The position numbers were made by a program, and so were the translations under genes. A stretch of DNA of 64,000 nt from positions 496,001 to 560,000 of the forward strand of contig NZ_JAVFVS010000004.1 of the NCBI RefSeq assembly GCF_030929605.1, read 5' to 3'. Source of the stretch: Flavobacterium sp. LHD-80. Its GTDB lineage: Bacteria > Bacteroidota > Bacteroidia > Flavobacteriales > Flavobacteriaceae. Shown here piece after piece: positions 1 to 9,561 of the stretch (position 1 is the stretch's first letter; the number at the start of each line of letters is the position of its first letter). The notes beneath the pieces were generated by a model that was given only the letters and a program-made list of their open reading frames with translations, was not told where the DNA came from and made no database searches.

Positions 1-48
1 GAGTTGGTAAGTGAAAAAGGAAATTGTGGTGAGTAATTTTACTTTCAT
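1..48 (-). CDS. 5' end of a paralog of the next gene (partial)
   Basis: The first 48 bases read on the minus strand give an ATG at 48 followed by 15 codons, MKVKLLTTISFFTYQL. This differs at only two positions from the first 16 residues of the neighbouring gene at 60-776 (MRVKLLTTISIFTYQL). The frame is open to the window edge. It is therefore the signal-peptide start of a second, tandem copy of that secreted protein, lying 11 bp downstream on the same strand. The similarity is directly visible; that the full gene continues beyond the window is inferred. Confidence 0.7.
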   Translation of the reverse strand, partial: MKVKLLTTISFFTYQL

Positions 49-59
49 TTAATGAACTT

Positions 60-776
60 TTAGTTTTTTATTCCGGAGTTTAACATCTTAAATTCTTTGC
101 TTTTAGTGTGTAAAAAGTCCATAGTATAAAGTAGGTTTTTCTGTTCTACGAGAATTTTAGCCTTAGGATCGGCATCGCAGAATTGTAGAAATAGTTCTTT
201 TTCGTCAGGATTTAATTTTAAGTCATTTGTAAAAAAATCCAACGGAACAGTTGCTTCTGCTAATTTTTTAAAGTCTAATTCTTGGAATTTATATCTAGCT
301 TTTTTGTCTTTTTTTCTAAATAAACTAAAAATAGCCATTAAATCGGCGCCATTTGCAATAGTTCCGTCGTAGACGCCAGTAGACAATGGAGGTCTTGGTA
401 CGATGATCGAGTTTTCGTCAGCAGGACCAACATGAGGAAATTTTATGTTTTTAATGACAACTTCATCCAGTTCTTCTGGTTTCAAAGTCATACTTACAAT
501 AATATTGTTTTGATTTATAATTTCCAGAGAAACTCTTAATCTTTTGAAGAAATAATCTTTGGAGAAAAAAATCAAACTGTCTTTTGGACGAACTAGAATA
601 GAAAATTCTCCCAATTCATTTGTTCTGGTACTGGTTTTTGCAGTTTTATTAATTACTTCAACATTTGGTATAGAAATGTTTTGAGAAAGGACTTTTCCAT
701 TCAATAACTTTTCGGTTTGGGAAATGCCAAGTTGATAAGTGAAAATAGAAATTGTGGTAAGTAATTTTACTCTCAT
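60..776 (-). CDS. Secreted protein with carboxypeptidase-like regulatory domain
   Basis: 238 residues. Residues 1-20 form a signal peptide (hydrophobic stretch ending near GISQ). Residues 25-100 match the CarboxypepD_reg-like beta-sandwich that Bacteroidota use in many exported proteins: NGKVLSQNISIPNVEVINK, then a TNELGEFSI turn, then LKPEELDEVVIK, a strand pattern also seen before TonB-receptor plugs. No plug or barrel follows. The remaining 130 residues are charged, with an FRKKDKK stretch and no recognised motif. Likely periplasmic or envelope-associated; substrate unknown. It is the upstream member of a tandem pair with the truncated copy at 1-48. The ATG at 776 is supported by the signal peptide. 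Confidence 0.6.
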   Translation of the reverse strand: MRVKLLTTISIFTYQLGISQTEKLLNGKVLSQNISIPNVEVINKTAKTSTRTNELGEFSILVRPKDSLIFFSKDYFFKRLRVSLEIINQNNIIVSMTLKPEELDEVVIKNIKFPHVGPADENSIIVPRPPLSTGVYDGTIANGADLMAIFSLFRKKDKKARYKFQELDFKKLAEATVPLDFFTNDLKLNPDEKELFLQFCDADPKAKILVEQKNLLYTMDFLHTKSKEFKMLNSGIKN

Positions 777-863
777 ACAGGATTAATTAGTTGAGAGTAA
801 AATTATTAGAATAGTCTTAATGAAAACTTACGGAATCTGTAAATTCTTGTTAATTTGTTTTGT

Positions 864-920
864 AGTCTCGGTCGCAGTTTTCAGTTTGCAGGACTGTGAC
901 TAAAAACTGCGACTGAAAAC
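864..920. repeat. Intergenic inverted repeat (GTCGCAGTTTT type)
   Basis: GTCGCAGTTTT at 871-881 is the reverse complement of AAAACTGCGAC at 903-913, and a second TCAGTTT/ACTGAAAAC unit flanks it. The element fills the gap downstream of the HAD gene and upstream of the secreted-protein gene. It has no T-run typical of a terminator, so it looks like a REP-type palindrome. Confidence 0.45.
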
Positions 921-922
921 TT

Positions 923-1570
923 TTACAAGATTTCGATTAATTCCGAAGCTTTATTGACAACGACTTTTGCACCGCTGTTTTTCAACTCTTCTTCGGTTCT
1001 ATAGCCCCAAGAAACGCCTACGGGAAACATATTGGCATTTACAGCTGTTTGCATATCAATATCAGAATCGCCTACAAAAAGAATTTCCTCAGGTTTCAAA
1101 TTCCAGTTTTTACTTATTTCAATGGCTTCAAACGGATTTGGCTTTTTTAATGCTTCTGTGCTTAAACCAACTGCAGTGTCAAAATAATCAGGAAATATTT
1201 CCGATGCTATTTTTTTAGTCAACTCATCAGCTTTGTTGGAAAAAACCGCTAATTTGATATTTTGTGAAGTCAAACTGTCTAATAATTCGACAATTCCGGT
1301 GTATGGTTTTGTTTTTAAAGTACAGATTTTTCGATATTCATTGACCATCAAATTGAAACAGATTTCAATTTGTTCTTCATTATTATTGGAAGAAGGCAAA
1401 GCTTTGCTGACTAAATTTCGTAAACCGCTCCCAATAAAATATTGATACGTTTCGTAAGTATGGGTTGGATAATTTAGACTTTGAAGAATGGTGTTCATTG
1501 CATCTGAAATATCGTGTAATGAGTCTACTAACGTCCCGTCTAAATCAAAAATAATTCCTTTAAATTTCAT
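923..1570 (-). CDS. gph: HAD-superfamily phosphatase, phosphoglycolate phosphatase-like
   Basis: 215 residues, the usual length for Gph-type phosphatases. HAD motif I is FDLDGTLVDS, with nucleophile Asp9 and acid/base Asp11. Motif II is the Ser/Asn at 111-112 in VFSNKAD. Motif III is Lys142/143 in LKKPNP. Motif IV is FVGDSDIDM at 165-173. An alpha-helical cap lies between residues 16 and 90, as in subclass I enzymes. Expected to be a soluble cytoplasmic phosphatase acting on 2-phosphoglycolate or another small phosphoester; specificity cannot be read from sequence, so the symbol is provisional. Four bases separate it from the flavoprotein gene upstream on the same strand, which suggests cotranscription. 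Confidence 0.8.
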   Translation of the reverse strand: MKFKGIIFDLDGTLVDSLHDISDAMNTILQSLNYPTHTYETYQYFIGSGLRNLVSKALPSSNNNEEQIEICFNLMVNEYRKICTLKTKPYTGIVELLDSLTSQNIKLAVFSNKADELTKKIASEIFPDYFDTAVGLSTEALKKPNPFEAIEISKNWNLKPEEILFVGDSDIDMQTAVNANMFPVGVSWGYRTEEELKNSGAKVVVNKASELIEIL

Positions 1571-1574
1571 TTTA

Positions 1575-2783
1575 TTAAATATTATTGGCTAAAATAAACC
1601 CGCTTGTCCAGGCATTTTGAAAATTAAAACCTCCTGTAATTGCATCGATATTGACAATTTCTCCAGCAAAATAAAGGTTTTCATGAATTTTGCTTTCCAT
1701 TGTTTTAAAGTTGATTTCCTTTAAATCGATGCCGCCAGCGGTTACAAATTCTTCTTTAAAAGTACTTTTTCCGTTTACCTGAAATTTTGCTTTTGTAAGC
1801 TGAGAGGCTAAATTCTGTAAATGATTTTTAGATAAATCGGCCCATTTAGTTTCAGAATCAATTTCCGAAGCCAAAACCAAACTTTCCCATAAACGATTTG
1901 GAAAATCAAAAGGCGATTTTTTTGAAACGGCTTTTTTAGCATGTTCCTGTTTTAAGTCTTTTAGGATTTTTTCAGCATCTTCAGTATCAACATCATTTAA
2001 CCAATTAACGAAAATCGTAAACTGATAATTTTTATCGTGCAAAATACGAGCGCCCCAAGCCGAAAGTTTAAGGATTGCAGGTCCGCTCATTCCCCAATGC
2101 GTGATTAACAAAGGTCCGGTAGATTCTAGTTTGGTATCTTTTACATTTACCGTAACCTGTGCTACAACACCGGGTAATTCTTTAATTCTCAAATCTTTAA
2201 TGTTGAAAGTAAATAGGGAAGGAACAGGGCTTACAATTGCGTGTCCATGTTCCTGAAGCATTTCCCAAATTTTTGGATTGCTTCCCGTTGCCAGAATTAA
2301 TTTTCCGGCAGCATAATTATCAGTTTGTGTATCAATTTTCCAATGATTTTCAGCTTTGAAAATGGATTGTACACTTTGTCCGGTTAGTACTTTTATGCCA
2401 AGTTTTTCGGTTGCTTTTAAGAAACAATCGATTATCGTTTGTGAAGAATTAGAAACCGGAAACATTCGTCCGTCATCTTCTATTTTTAATTCTACGCCAT
2501 GTTTTTCGAACCATTCGATTGTATCACCAGAACAAAATTGATGAAAAGGTCCACGAAGTTCTTTTTCACCACGCGGATAAAATTTTACTAATTCGTTGGG
2601 TTCAAAACAAGCGTGCGTAACGTTGCATCGTCCGCCACCAGAAACGCGGACTTTAGAAAGTACTTCTTTTCCTCTTTCTAAAATGGCAATTTTTAGTTTC
2701 GGATTTTTCTCTGCAATATTAATCGCAGTAAAAAAACCTGCAGCGCCTCCGCCAACGATGATAATGTCGAAATTTTTGATCAT
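1575..2783 (-). CDS. HI0933/YhiN-family FAD-dependent oxidoreductase
   Basis: 402 residues. The N-terminal dinucleotide-binding motif IIIVGGGAAG is at 7-16, followed by an acidic strand end (ILERGKE). The HI0933-family signature SGGGRCNVTH is at 47-56. A second nucleotide-binding strand, LILATGSNPKIWE, is near 165. The C-terminal FAD motif FAGEIVNIDAITGGFNFQNA lies around 370-390. Known members bind FAD and have been called BaiN-like or YhiN; the physiological substrate is not established for most. Cytoplasmic. The start overlaps the end of the GDPD gene by 4 bp (2780-2783), so translation is likely coupled. Confidence 0.85.
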   Translation of the reverse strand: MIKNFDIIIVGGGAAGFFTAINIAEKNPKLKIAILERGKEVLSKVRVSGGGRCNVTHACFEPNELVKFYPRGEKELRGPFHQFCSGDTIEWFEKHGVELKIEDDGRMFPVSNSSQTIIDCFLKATEKLGIKVLTGQSVQSIFKAENHWKIDTQTDNYAAGKLILATGSNPKIWEMLQEHGHAIVSPVPSLFTFNIKDLRIKELPGVVAQVTVNVKDTKLESTGPLLITHWGMSGPAILKLSAWGARILHDKNYQFTIFVNWLNDVDTEDAEKILKDLKQEHAKKAVSKKSPFDFPNRLWESLVLASEIDSETKWADLSKNHLQNLASQLTKAKFQVNGKSTFKEEFVTAGGIDLKEINFKTMESKIHENLYFAGEIVNIDAITGGFNFQNAWTSGFILANNI

Positions 2784-3457
2784 ATTTTATCTGGAAAATC
2801 AGTGATGATTCCGTTTACTTTATAACTTTTTATTTTTTGAATGTCTTCTTCAATGTTTACTGTCCAAGGCAAAACTAGAAATCCTTTTTCCTGCATTTGT
2901 TTAGTATTTTCGTCACTTAATAAATGATAATAAGGATGAATTGCTTTTGCTTTTATAGTTTCGGCGAAAGCCAAAGCCAAATTAAGATCAGTTTCGGTTA
3001 AAACTCCAATTGGAATTTTTGGATTCAGGTTGTGAATTTCCTGCAAAGCAATCCAGTCAAAACTTGAAACGATGAAATGATCGTAAGTCCAGTTTTTATC
3101 TGAAACATATTCTTCGATTAATTCATAGACACTCTGCTGTGGGCCTCTACACTTCAATTCGATATTGATAAAACATTTTTTATCGACTAAATCAAAAACC
3201 TCATTTAAAGTTGGAATTTCATATTTTCCATCAATCAAAAATGATTTTAATTCCGATAACGTAAAGGTATTTACAAGACCTTTTCCGTTGGTCATTTTGT
3301 CGATGGTTTCATCGTGAATTACGATTATATGCCCGTCAGAACTCAAGTGAACGTCAAGTTCAATTCCGTCTGAATTTAAATCTAAAGCTTTTTGGAAGGC
3401 TTGCAAAGTATTTTCAGGTTCGTAGGCTTTCGCACCGCGATGGGCAATCTTGAGCAT
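2780..3457 (-). CDS. ugpQ: Glycerophosphodiester phosphodiesterase (GDPD family)
   Basis: 225 residues from the ATG at 3457. The frame stays open to 3499, but those extra 14 codons are repeat DNA (TTAACCGCAAAG), and GDPD proteins begin right before the HRG motif, as here (MLKIAHRGAKAYEPENT). The catalytic His-Arg is at 6-7 and the metal-binding ELDVHLSSDG follows near 33, then a second His in IVIHDETID. The C-terminal ITDFPD motif is present. There is no signal peptide, so it is a cytoplasmic enzyme splitting glycerophosphodiesters into glycerol 3-phosphate and alcohol. First gene of a probable three-gene run with the flavoprotein and HAD phosphatase. The gene symbol is by family only. Confidence 0.85.
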   Translation of the reverse strand: MLKIAHRGAKAYEPENTLQAFQKALDLNSDGIELDVHLSSDGHIIVIHDETIDKMTNGKGLVNTFTLSELKSFLIDGKYEIPTLNEVFDLVDKKCFINIELKCRGPQQSVYELIEEYVSDKNWTYDHFIVSSFDWIALQEIHNLNPKIPIGVLTETDLNLALAFAETIKAKAIHPYYHLLSDENTKQMQEKGFLVLPWTVNIEEDIQKIKSYKVNGIITDFPDKI

Positions 3458-3468
3458 CTGTTGTGAAT

Positions 3469-3593
3469 TTAACCGCAAAGGTCGCAAAGTTTTACGCAAA
3501 GGTCACAAGTTTTTTAATTTAATTAAAAAGGTTCGCAAAGATTTTATAAACCTTTGCGAACCTTGCGTATTTCTTTGCGTGCTTTGCGGTTAA
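3469..3593. repeat. Dispersed palindromic repeat, CGCAAAG family, copy 1
   Basis: Begins TTAACCGCAAAG and ends CTTTGCGGTTAA, perfect 12-base inverted ends. Inside is a second nested pair (AAGGTTCGCAAAG at about 3529-3541 with CTTTGCGAACCTT at 3552-3564). The same architecture recurs at 26313-26410, 26458-26554 and 52266-52484. The stop codon of the GH13 lipoprotein gene (3590-3592) lies inside the terminal repeat. Confidence 0.85.
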
Positions 3594-5251
3594 ATTAATT
3601 CCAGTAAAACAATATCAAACTCACTGTCGATAATCACTTTTCCGTCAATAACTTCTATATTTTGATTGGAGTAAGCCTCTTTTAATTTAGTTCCGTTTGG
3701 GAAGATGTCGCCAACAGGAAGTTCTTTTCTGCCTCTTGGTAAATCAACTCCCATAACTACTTTATCTGTAAAAGCGCCTTTGGTGAAGATTCTAGAAAAA
3801 GTATAAGGATTAGCATTAATTAATTGGTGAACACCAGCTCCAACTGCCGGATGATTACGTCTAAATTGTCCTAATTTCTGCCAATGCAAAACTACTTTCT
3901 GCGTTTCAGAATTATTCTGAATAGCATCCCAATTCATATTTGAACGTAAGGTTGCATCGCCTTGAGTGCCTTCAACAACTAAAGAACGATTAGATTCATC
4001 ACCATAATAAACTTGAGATATTCCGGGAGAAAGCAACAATTTGGTTCCGGCTTCGATACCTTTTGTTCTATTTGCATCAAAAGGTTGACCGTCGTCGTGA
4101 GAAGACATATAGTTTAAAACTGAAAAACCTTTCAAGTCATTATTTAAATGGTTGGAATATTTTGAAAACAAACCCTCGTAATCATTTTGAGCCGCGTTCC
4201 ATTTGAATTCAAAATTGATCATGCTGTTGAAGCCATTTTGAAAATAATTTACTTTTCGGTCTCCAAAATCATAATCCTGACCACCGCTGATTCCGTAGCC
4301 GTAAACTTCGGCAATCGTATAAAACGGATTTTGATCTAAAACTTCCAACGGATGATGTTTTTTCCAAGTTTCAAAAGCGTAATCACATTCTTTTTTAAAA
4401 TCGGCCCAAACGTTTTCGTCGGTGTGTTTTACGGTATCTCCGCGGTAACCATCAATTCCAAATTCTACAATATAATCTGTAAGCCATTTTATGATGTAAT
4501 ATTTTGGTGTTCTTGGATAGTTTGTTCTTTTGAAGAATTCGTCAAGCGAAGCAATTTCTTTTTCGTAACGACCTTCTTTTTTCCATTTTTCAACTAAAAA
4601 AGGAGGGAGTGCTACTTCCTGATTACTTTCAGTTCTAACGTCTGGAAGATTGTCAACCAAAGTACACATGGTTGTATTCTCGAAAGATTTATAATCGCAA
4701 ACAACACCAGTTCTAACCCAATCAGAAGGCCAAACGGGATCTTCTGGAGTTACTGGTCCTGTATGATTTATTACACCGTCAAGAATTATTCGGATGCCTT
4801 TTTCATGTGCTTTTTTTACGAGTTTTGCTAAATCTTCTTTGGTTCCAAAGTTTGGATCTAAAGCCGTCCAGTCTTTTGCCCAATAACCGTGAAAACCATA
4901 ACTAAGACCGGTTCCTTCGTCAACGCCATCGTGAATTTGTTCGACAATCGGCGTAAGCCAAATGGCATTTATTCCTAGTTTTTCAAAATAGCCTGATTCG
5001 ATTTTTTTAGTGATTCCGATGATGTCACCGCCTTCAAATCCGCGTAATTTTCCGGGAGTTTTGGTTCGGTTGAAATTGACATCGTTAGAAGTGTCTCCGT
5101 TATAAAAACGATCTGTAAGTAAAAAATAAACATTTGCTCCTTCCCAAACGAAAGGTGTTTTCGAAGTATTATTCATTGTAACTGATTTTGAGCCAGAACA
5201 ACTCATTGTTAAGTATACTAAAGATAAAAAAAGGAAAGTGTATTTTTTCAT
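3590..5251 (-). CDS. GH13 alpha-amylase lipoprotein
   Basis: 553 residues. Lipoprotein signal MKKYTFLFLSLVYLTMSC with lipidated Cys18. The residues after it (SGSKS) lack the acidic run often linked to surface export in this phylum, so a periplasmic-facing location is more likely. A GH13 (beta/alpha)8 barrel follows: LDGVINHTG near 157-165, nucleophile Asp272 in DGYRGDTVKH, acid Glu315 in IAEVYGYG, and transition-state Asp386 in MSSHDDGQP. The long segment between the second and nucleophile regions, with LPDVRTES, resembles periplasmic MalS-type amylases. Last gene of the minus-strand maltodextrin arm. It probably cleaves imported maltooligosaccharides; exact product pattern not predictable. 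Confidence 0.9.
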   Translation of the reverse strand: MKKYTFLFLSLVYLTMSCSGSKSVTMNNTSKTPFVWEGANVYFLLTDRFYNGDTSNDVNFNRTKTPGKLRGFEGGDIIGITKKIESGYFEKLGINAIWLTPIVEQIHDGVDEGTGLSYGFHGYWAKDWTALDPNFGTKEDLAKLVKKAHEKGIRIILDGVINHTGPVTPEDPVWPSDWVRTGVVCDYKSFENTTMCTLVDNLPDVRTESNQEVALPPFLVEKWKKEGRYEKEIASLDEFFKRTNYPRTPKYYIIKWLTDYIVEFGIDGYRGDTVKHTDENVWADFKKECDYAFETWKKHHPLEVLDQNPFYTIAEVYGYGISGGQDYDFGDRKVNYFQNGFNSMINFEFKWNAAQNDYEGLFSKYSNHLNNDLKGFSVLNYMSSHDDGQPFDANRTKGIEAGTKLLLSPGISQVYYGDESNRSLVVEGTQGDATLRSNMNWDAIQNNSETQKVVLHWQKLGQFRRNHPAVGAGVHQLINANPYTFSRIFTKGAFTDKVVMGVDLPRGRKELPVGDIFPNGTKLKEAYSNQNIEVIDGKVIIDSEFDIVLLELI

Positions 5252-5291
5252 TATTTTAGAATATTTTAGGATGCATTGTGTTTAAAAAATA

Positions 5292-5353
5292 GCCACGAAT
5301 TCCCGAATTATTTTTTGACAATGTTTGAAAATAAAAATTCGTGAATTCGTGGC
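5292..5353. repeat. Inverted repeat, CCACGAATTC type
   Basis: GCCACGAATTCCCGAATT at 5292-5309 pairs with AATTCGTGAATTCGTGGC at 5336-5353 with few mismatches. It is downstream of susA and directly followed by a second, unrelated palindrome. There is no poly-T tail, so a REP-like element is favoured over a terminator. Confidence 0.6.
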
Positions 5354-5364
5354 GGAAAAAATAG

Positions 5365-5440
5365 TTTCTCGCAGATTTCGCAGATTCGGCAGATTTTCTT
5401 TTTTAATTATCTGCTCAATCTCCTAAATCTGCGAGAGAAA
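5365..5440. repeat. Inverted repeat, CGCAGATT type
   Basis: TTTCTCGCAGATTT near 5365 pairs with AAATCTGCGAGA ending near 5436. Inner GCAGATT/AATCTGC units extend the hairpin. It lies 8 bp beyond the susA stop codon, so it would form a large hairpin in the susA 3' UTR. Confidence 0.65.
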
Positions 5441-5448
5441 AAATACTG

Positions 5449-7311
5449 TTATTCCAATTCTAAAACCAAAGCTGATTTTGGTTCTAAAGTAATTTCAGTA
5501 GCTAAATCGAATGTTTTTCCTGTGATAACATCTTTTCCTGATTTAAAGTTTTTGATGTTTTCTTTGAAACGATTTGTTTTTACAACTTGCTCCTTTGCAT
5601 TGTTATTGAAAACCACCATTACGGTTTTAGCATCGGTATATCTGAAATAAACATACGTATTGTTTTCAGGAATATAATGTGTCATTTTTCCAAAATGAAC
5701 GGCTTCATTCGTTTTTCTCCAATTGAATAATTTAGATGTGAAATCAAAATATTGCGCTTGCTGAGCCGTTCTTCCTGCTGCGGTAAAAGCGTTATTTTTG
5801 TCGACAGCCCATCCGCCAGGGAAATCTTGACGAATATCGGCATCGCCTTTGCTTTTATCTCCGCCCATTCCAATTTCTGTACCATAATACACTTGCGGAA
5901 TTCCGCGAATGGTTGCTAGTAAAGTCATGGCCAGTTTGTATTTTGGTAAATCATATTTGAACTTTTCGTTCATACGATCTGTGTCATGATTTTCTGCAAA
6001 AACTAAAATATTATTGGTGTTTGGATATAAATAATCCATCGCAAAATTGTTGTAGAATTTAATCAATCCGCTATCCCAGTTTGGTGTATCTTCGTTGAAA
6101 GCAGAAGTAATTTGACTTTGAAGTGTAAAATCCATTACACTTGGCAAATTCGAATTGTAGTTTTTGATGGCTCCAATTTTACTGTCTTTTTGCCAATAGG
6201 CCAAACTTGCCTGATTGTGCATCCAGATTTCGCCTACAATATTAAAGTTTGGATATTCATTTGTAATTGATTTTGCCCAATTTGCCATTGCAGTTGGATC
6301 AGAATAGTTGTAAGTATCCACTCTGAAACCGTCAAGATTCGCAAATTCTATCCACCAGATAGCGTTTTGAGTTAAGTATTTTGCAACCAGAGGATTTCTT
6401 AAATTCAAATCCGGCATTGAAGGCACAAACCAGCCGTCAACACAAACTTCCTGATCAGATTTTGAAGCGTGCGTATCCGGAATTACCTCACGTCTGTGAT
6501 TGGTTTGCGTGAAATTTTCAAATTGATTGAACCAAGTTTTTGTTGGCATATCTTTCATCATCCAGTGCGTAATTCCCCAGTGATTCGTAACATAATCCAT
6601 AACCAGTTTCATGTTCTTTTTGTGCATTTCTGCAGAAAGACGAGCATAATCGTCATTGGTTCCGTAACGCGGATCGATTTTGTAAACATCTGATTGTCCG
6701 TAAGTGTGGTACGAATGCTGTTTGTCGTTGTCTTCGCATAAAGGCGTACTCCAGATTGTTGTAGCGCCCAAAGAAGAAATATAATCTAGGTTTTTAATAA
6801 TTCCTTCTATGTCTCCACCATGGCGTCCTCCCGGTTCTGCGCGGTTTCCTTTTTCAGTTAAAACGGCATCAGTGTCGTTTTTAGGATTCCCATTTGCGAA
6901 ACGATCCGGCATGATTAAATAAATCAAATCCGATGCATCGTAACTTTTTCGGTCTGCCGAATTTGCTCTTCTTTCTTTAAGCGAATATTTCTGAGTAAAA
7001 GCTACTTTATTGTTGTTTTTGAAAGAGAAAACCAATTCAGAAGCTTTGATGTTTTGCGTATCAATTGTAACAAAAAGGTAATTTGGGTTTTCTGTTTTTT
7101 CAACATTTTTGATCACAACATTATTTGAAACCGAAGCTTCATATTGTGAAATGTTTTTTCCGTAGAACATAATCTGTAATTCCGGATTCTTCATTCCGGC
7201 GTACCAAAATGGCGGTTCTACTTTTTGGATTTGCGCTTTTGCGGAAGCGGAAAACAACAAAACCATTAAAACTAATTTGTAGAATGTGCGGTTAATTTTT
7301 AGGTTATTCAT
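5449..7311 (-). CDS. susA: SusA-like neopullulanase/cyclomaltodextrinase (GH13)
   Basis: 620 residues from the ATG at 7311. The frame is open to 7431, but the extra 40 codons run through a palindromic repeat, whereas MNNLKINRTFYKLVLMVLLF...AKAQ gives a clean signal peptide. Residues 28-120 are the N-terminal beta-sandwich of cyclomaltodextrinases (VEPPFWYAGMKNPELQIMFY). Then comes the GH13 barrel with nucleophile Asp332 (LDGFRVDTYNYSD), acid Glu361 (IVGEIWMHN) and Asp443 (FAENHDTDR), and a C-terminal beta domain. The length matches Bacteroides SusA (about 617). Predicted periplasmic, cutting alpha-1,4 bonds in imported maltodextrins. Follows susB on the same strand. Confidence 0.92.
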   Translation of the reverse strand: MNNLKINRTFYKLVLMVLLFSASAKAQIQKVEPPFWYAGMKNPELQIMFYGKNISQYEASVSNNVVIKNVEKTENPNYLFVTIDTQNIKASELVFSFKNNNKVAFTQKYSLKERRANSADRKSYDASDLIYLIMPDRFANGNPKNDTDAVLTEKGNRAEPGGRHGGDIEGIIKNLDYISSLGATTIWSTPLCEDNDKQHSYHTYGQSDVYKIDPRYGTNDDYARLSAEMHKKNMKLVMDYVTNHWGITHWMMKDMPTKTWFNQFENFTQTNHRREVIPDTHASKSDQEVCVDGWFVPSMPDLNLRNPLVAKYLTQNAIWWIEFANLDGFRVDTYNYSDPTAMANWAKSITNEYPNFNIVGEIWMHNQASLAYWQKDSKIGAIKNYNSNLPSVMDFTLQSQITSAFNEDTPNWDSGLIKFYNNFAMDYLYPNTNNILVFAENHDTDRMNEKFKYDLPKYKLAMTLLATIRGIPQVYYGTEIGMGGDKSKGDADIRQDFPGGWAVDKNNAFTAAGRTAQQAQYFDFTSKLFNWRKTNEAVHFGKMTHYIPENNTYVYFRYTDAKTVMVVFNNNAKEQVVKTNRFKENIKNFKSGKDVITGKTFDLATEITLEPKSALVLELE

Positions 7312-7327
7312 AGTAAAGATGAATTTA

Positions 7328-7410
7328 AACCATATAAGAAATGTAAGAACAATTAAGAAAAAAACTGGGGAGATTTTAATTTTAAATGAACTTACATTTC
7401 TTATATGGTT
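7328..7410. repeat. Perfect 20-bp inverted repeat between susB and susA
   Basis: AACCATATAAGAAATGTAAG at 7328-7347 is exactly reverse-complementary to CTTACATTTCTTATATGGTT at 7391-7410, with a 43-base loop. It fills the 106-bp gap between susB and susA in the middle of the operon, and no poly-T follows on the transcribed strand. Confidence 0.85.
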
Positions 7411-7417
7411 AATTAAA

Positions 7418-9538
<2,121 letters not shown>

Positions 9539-9561
9539 TTAGTTTTTAATTGTATTGTAAT

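Noticed and set aside
5365..5440. Palindrome after susA as a classical terminator
   Set aside because: The hairpin is large and interrupted and has no run of U on the transcribed strand.
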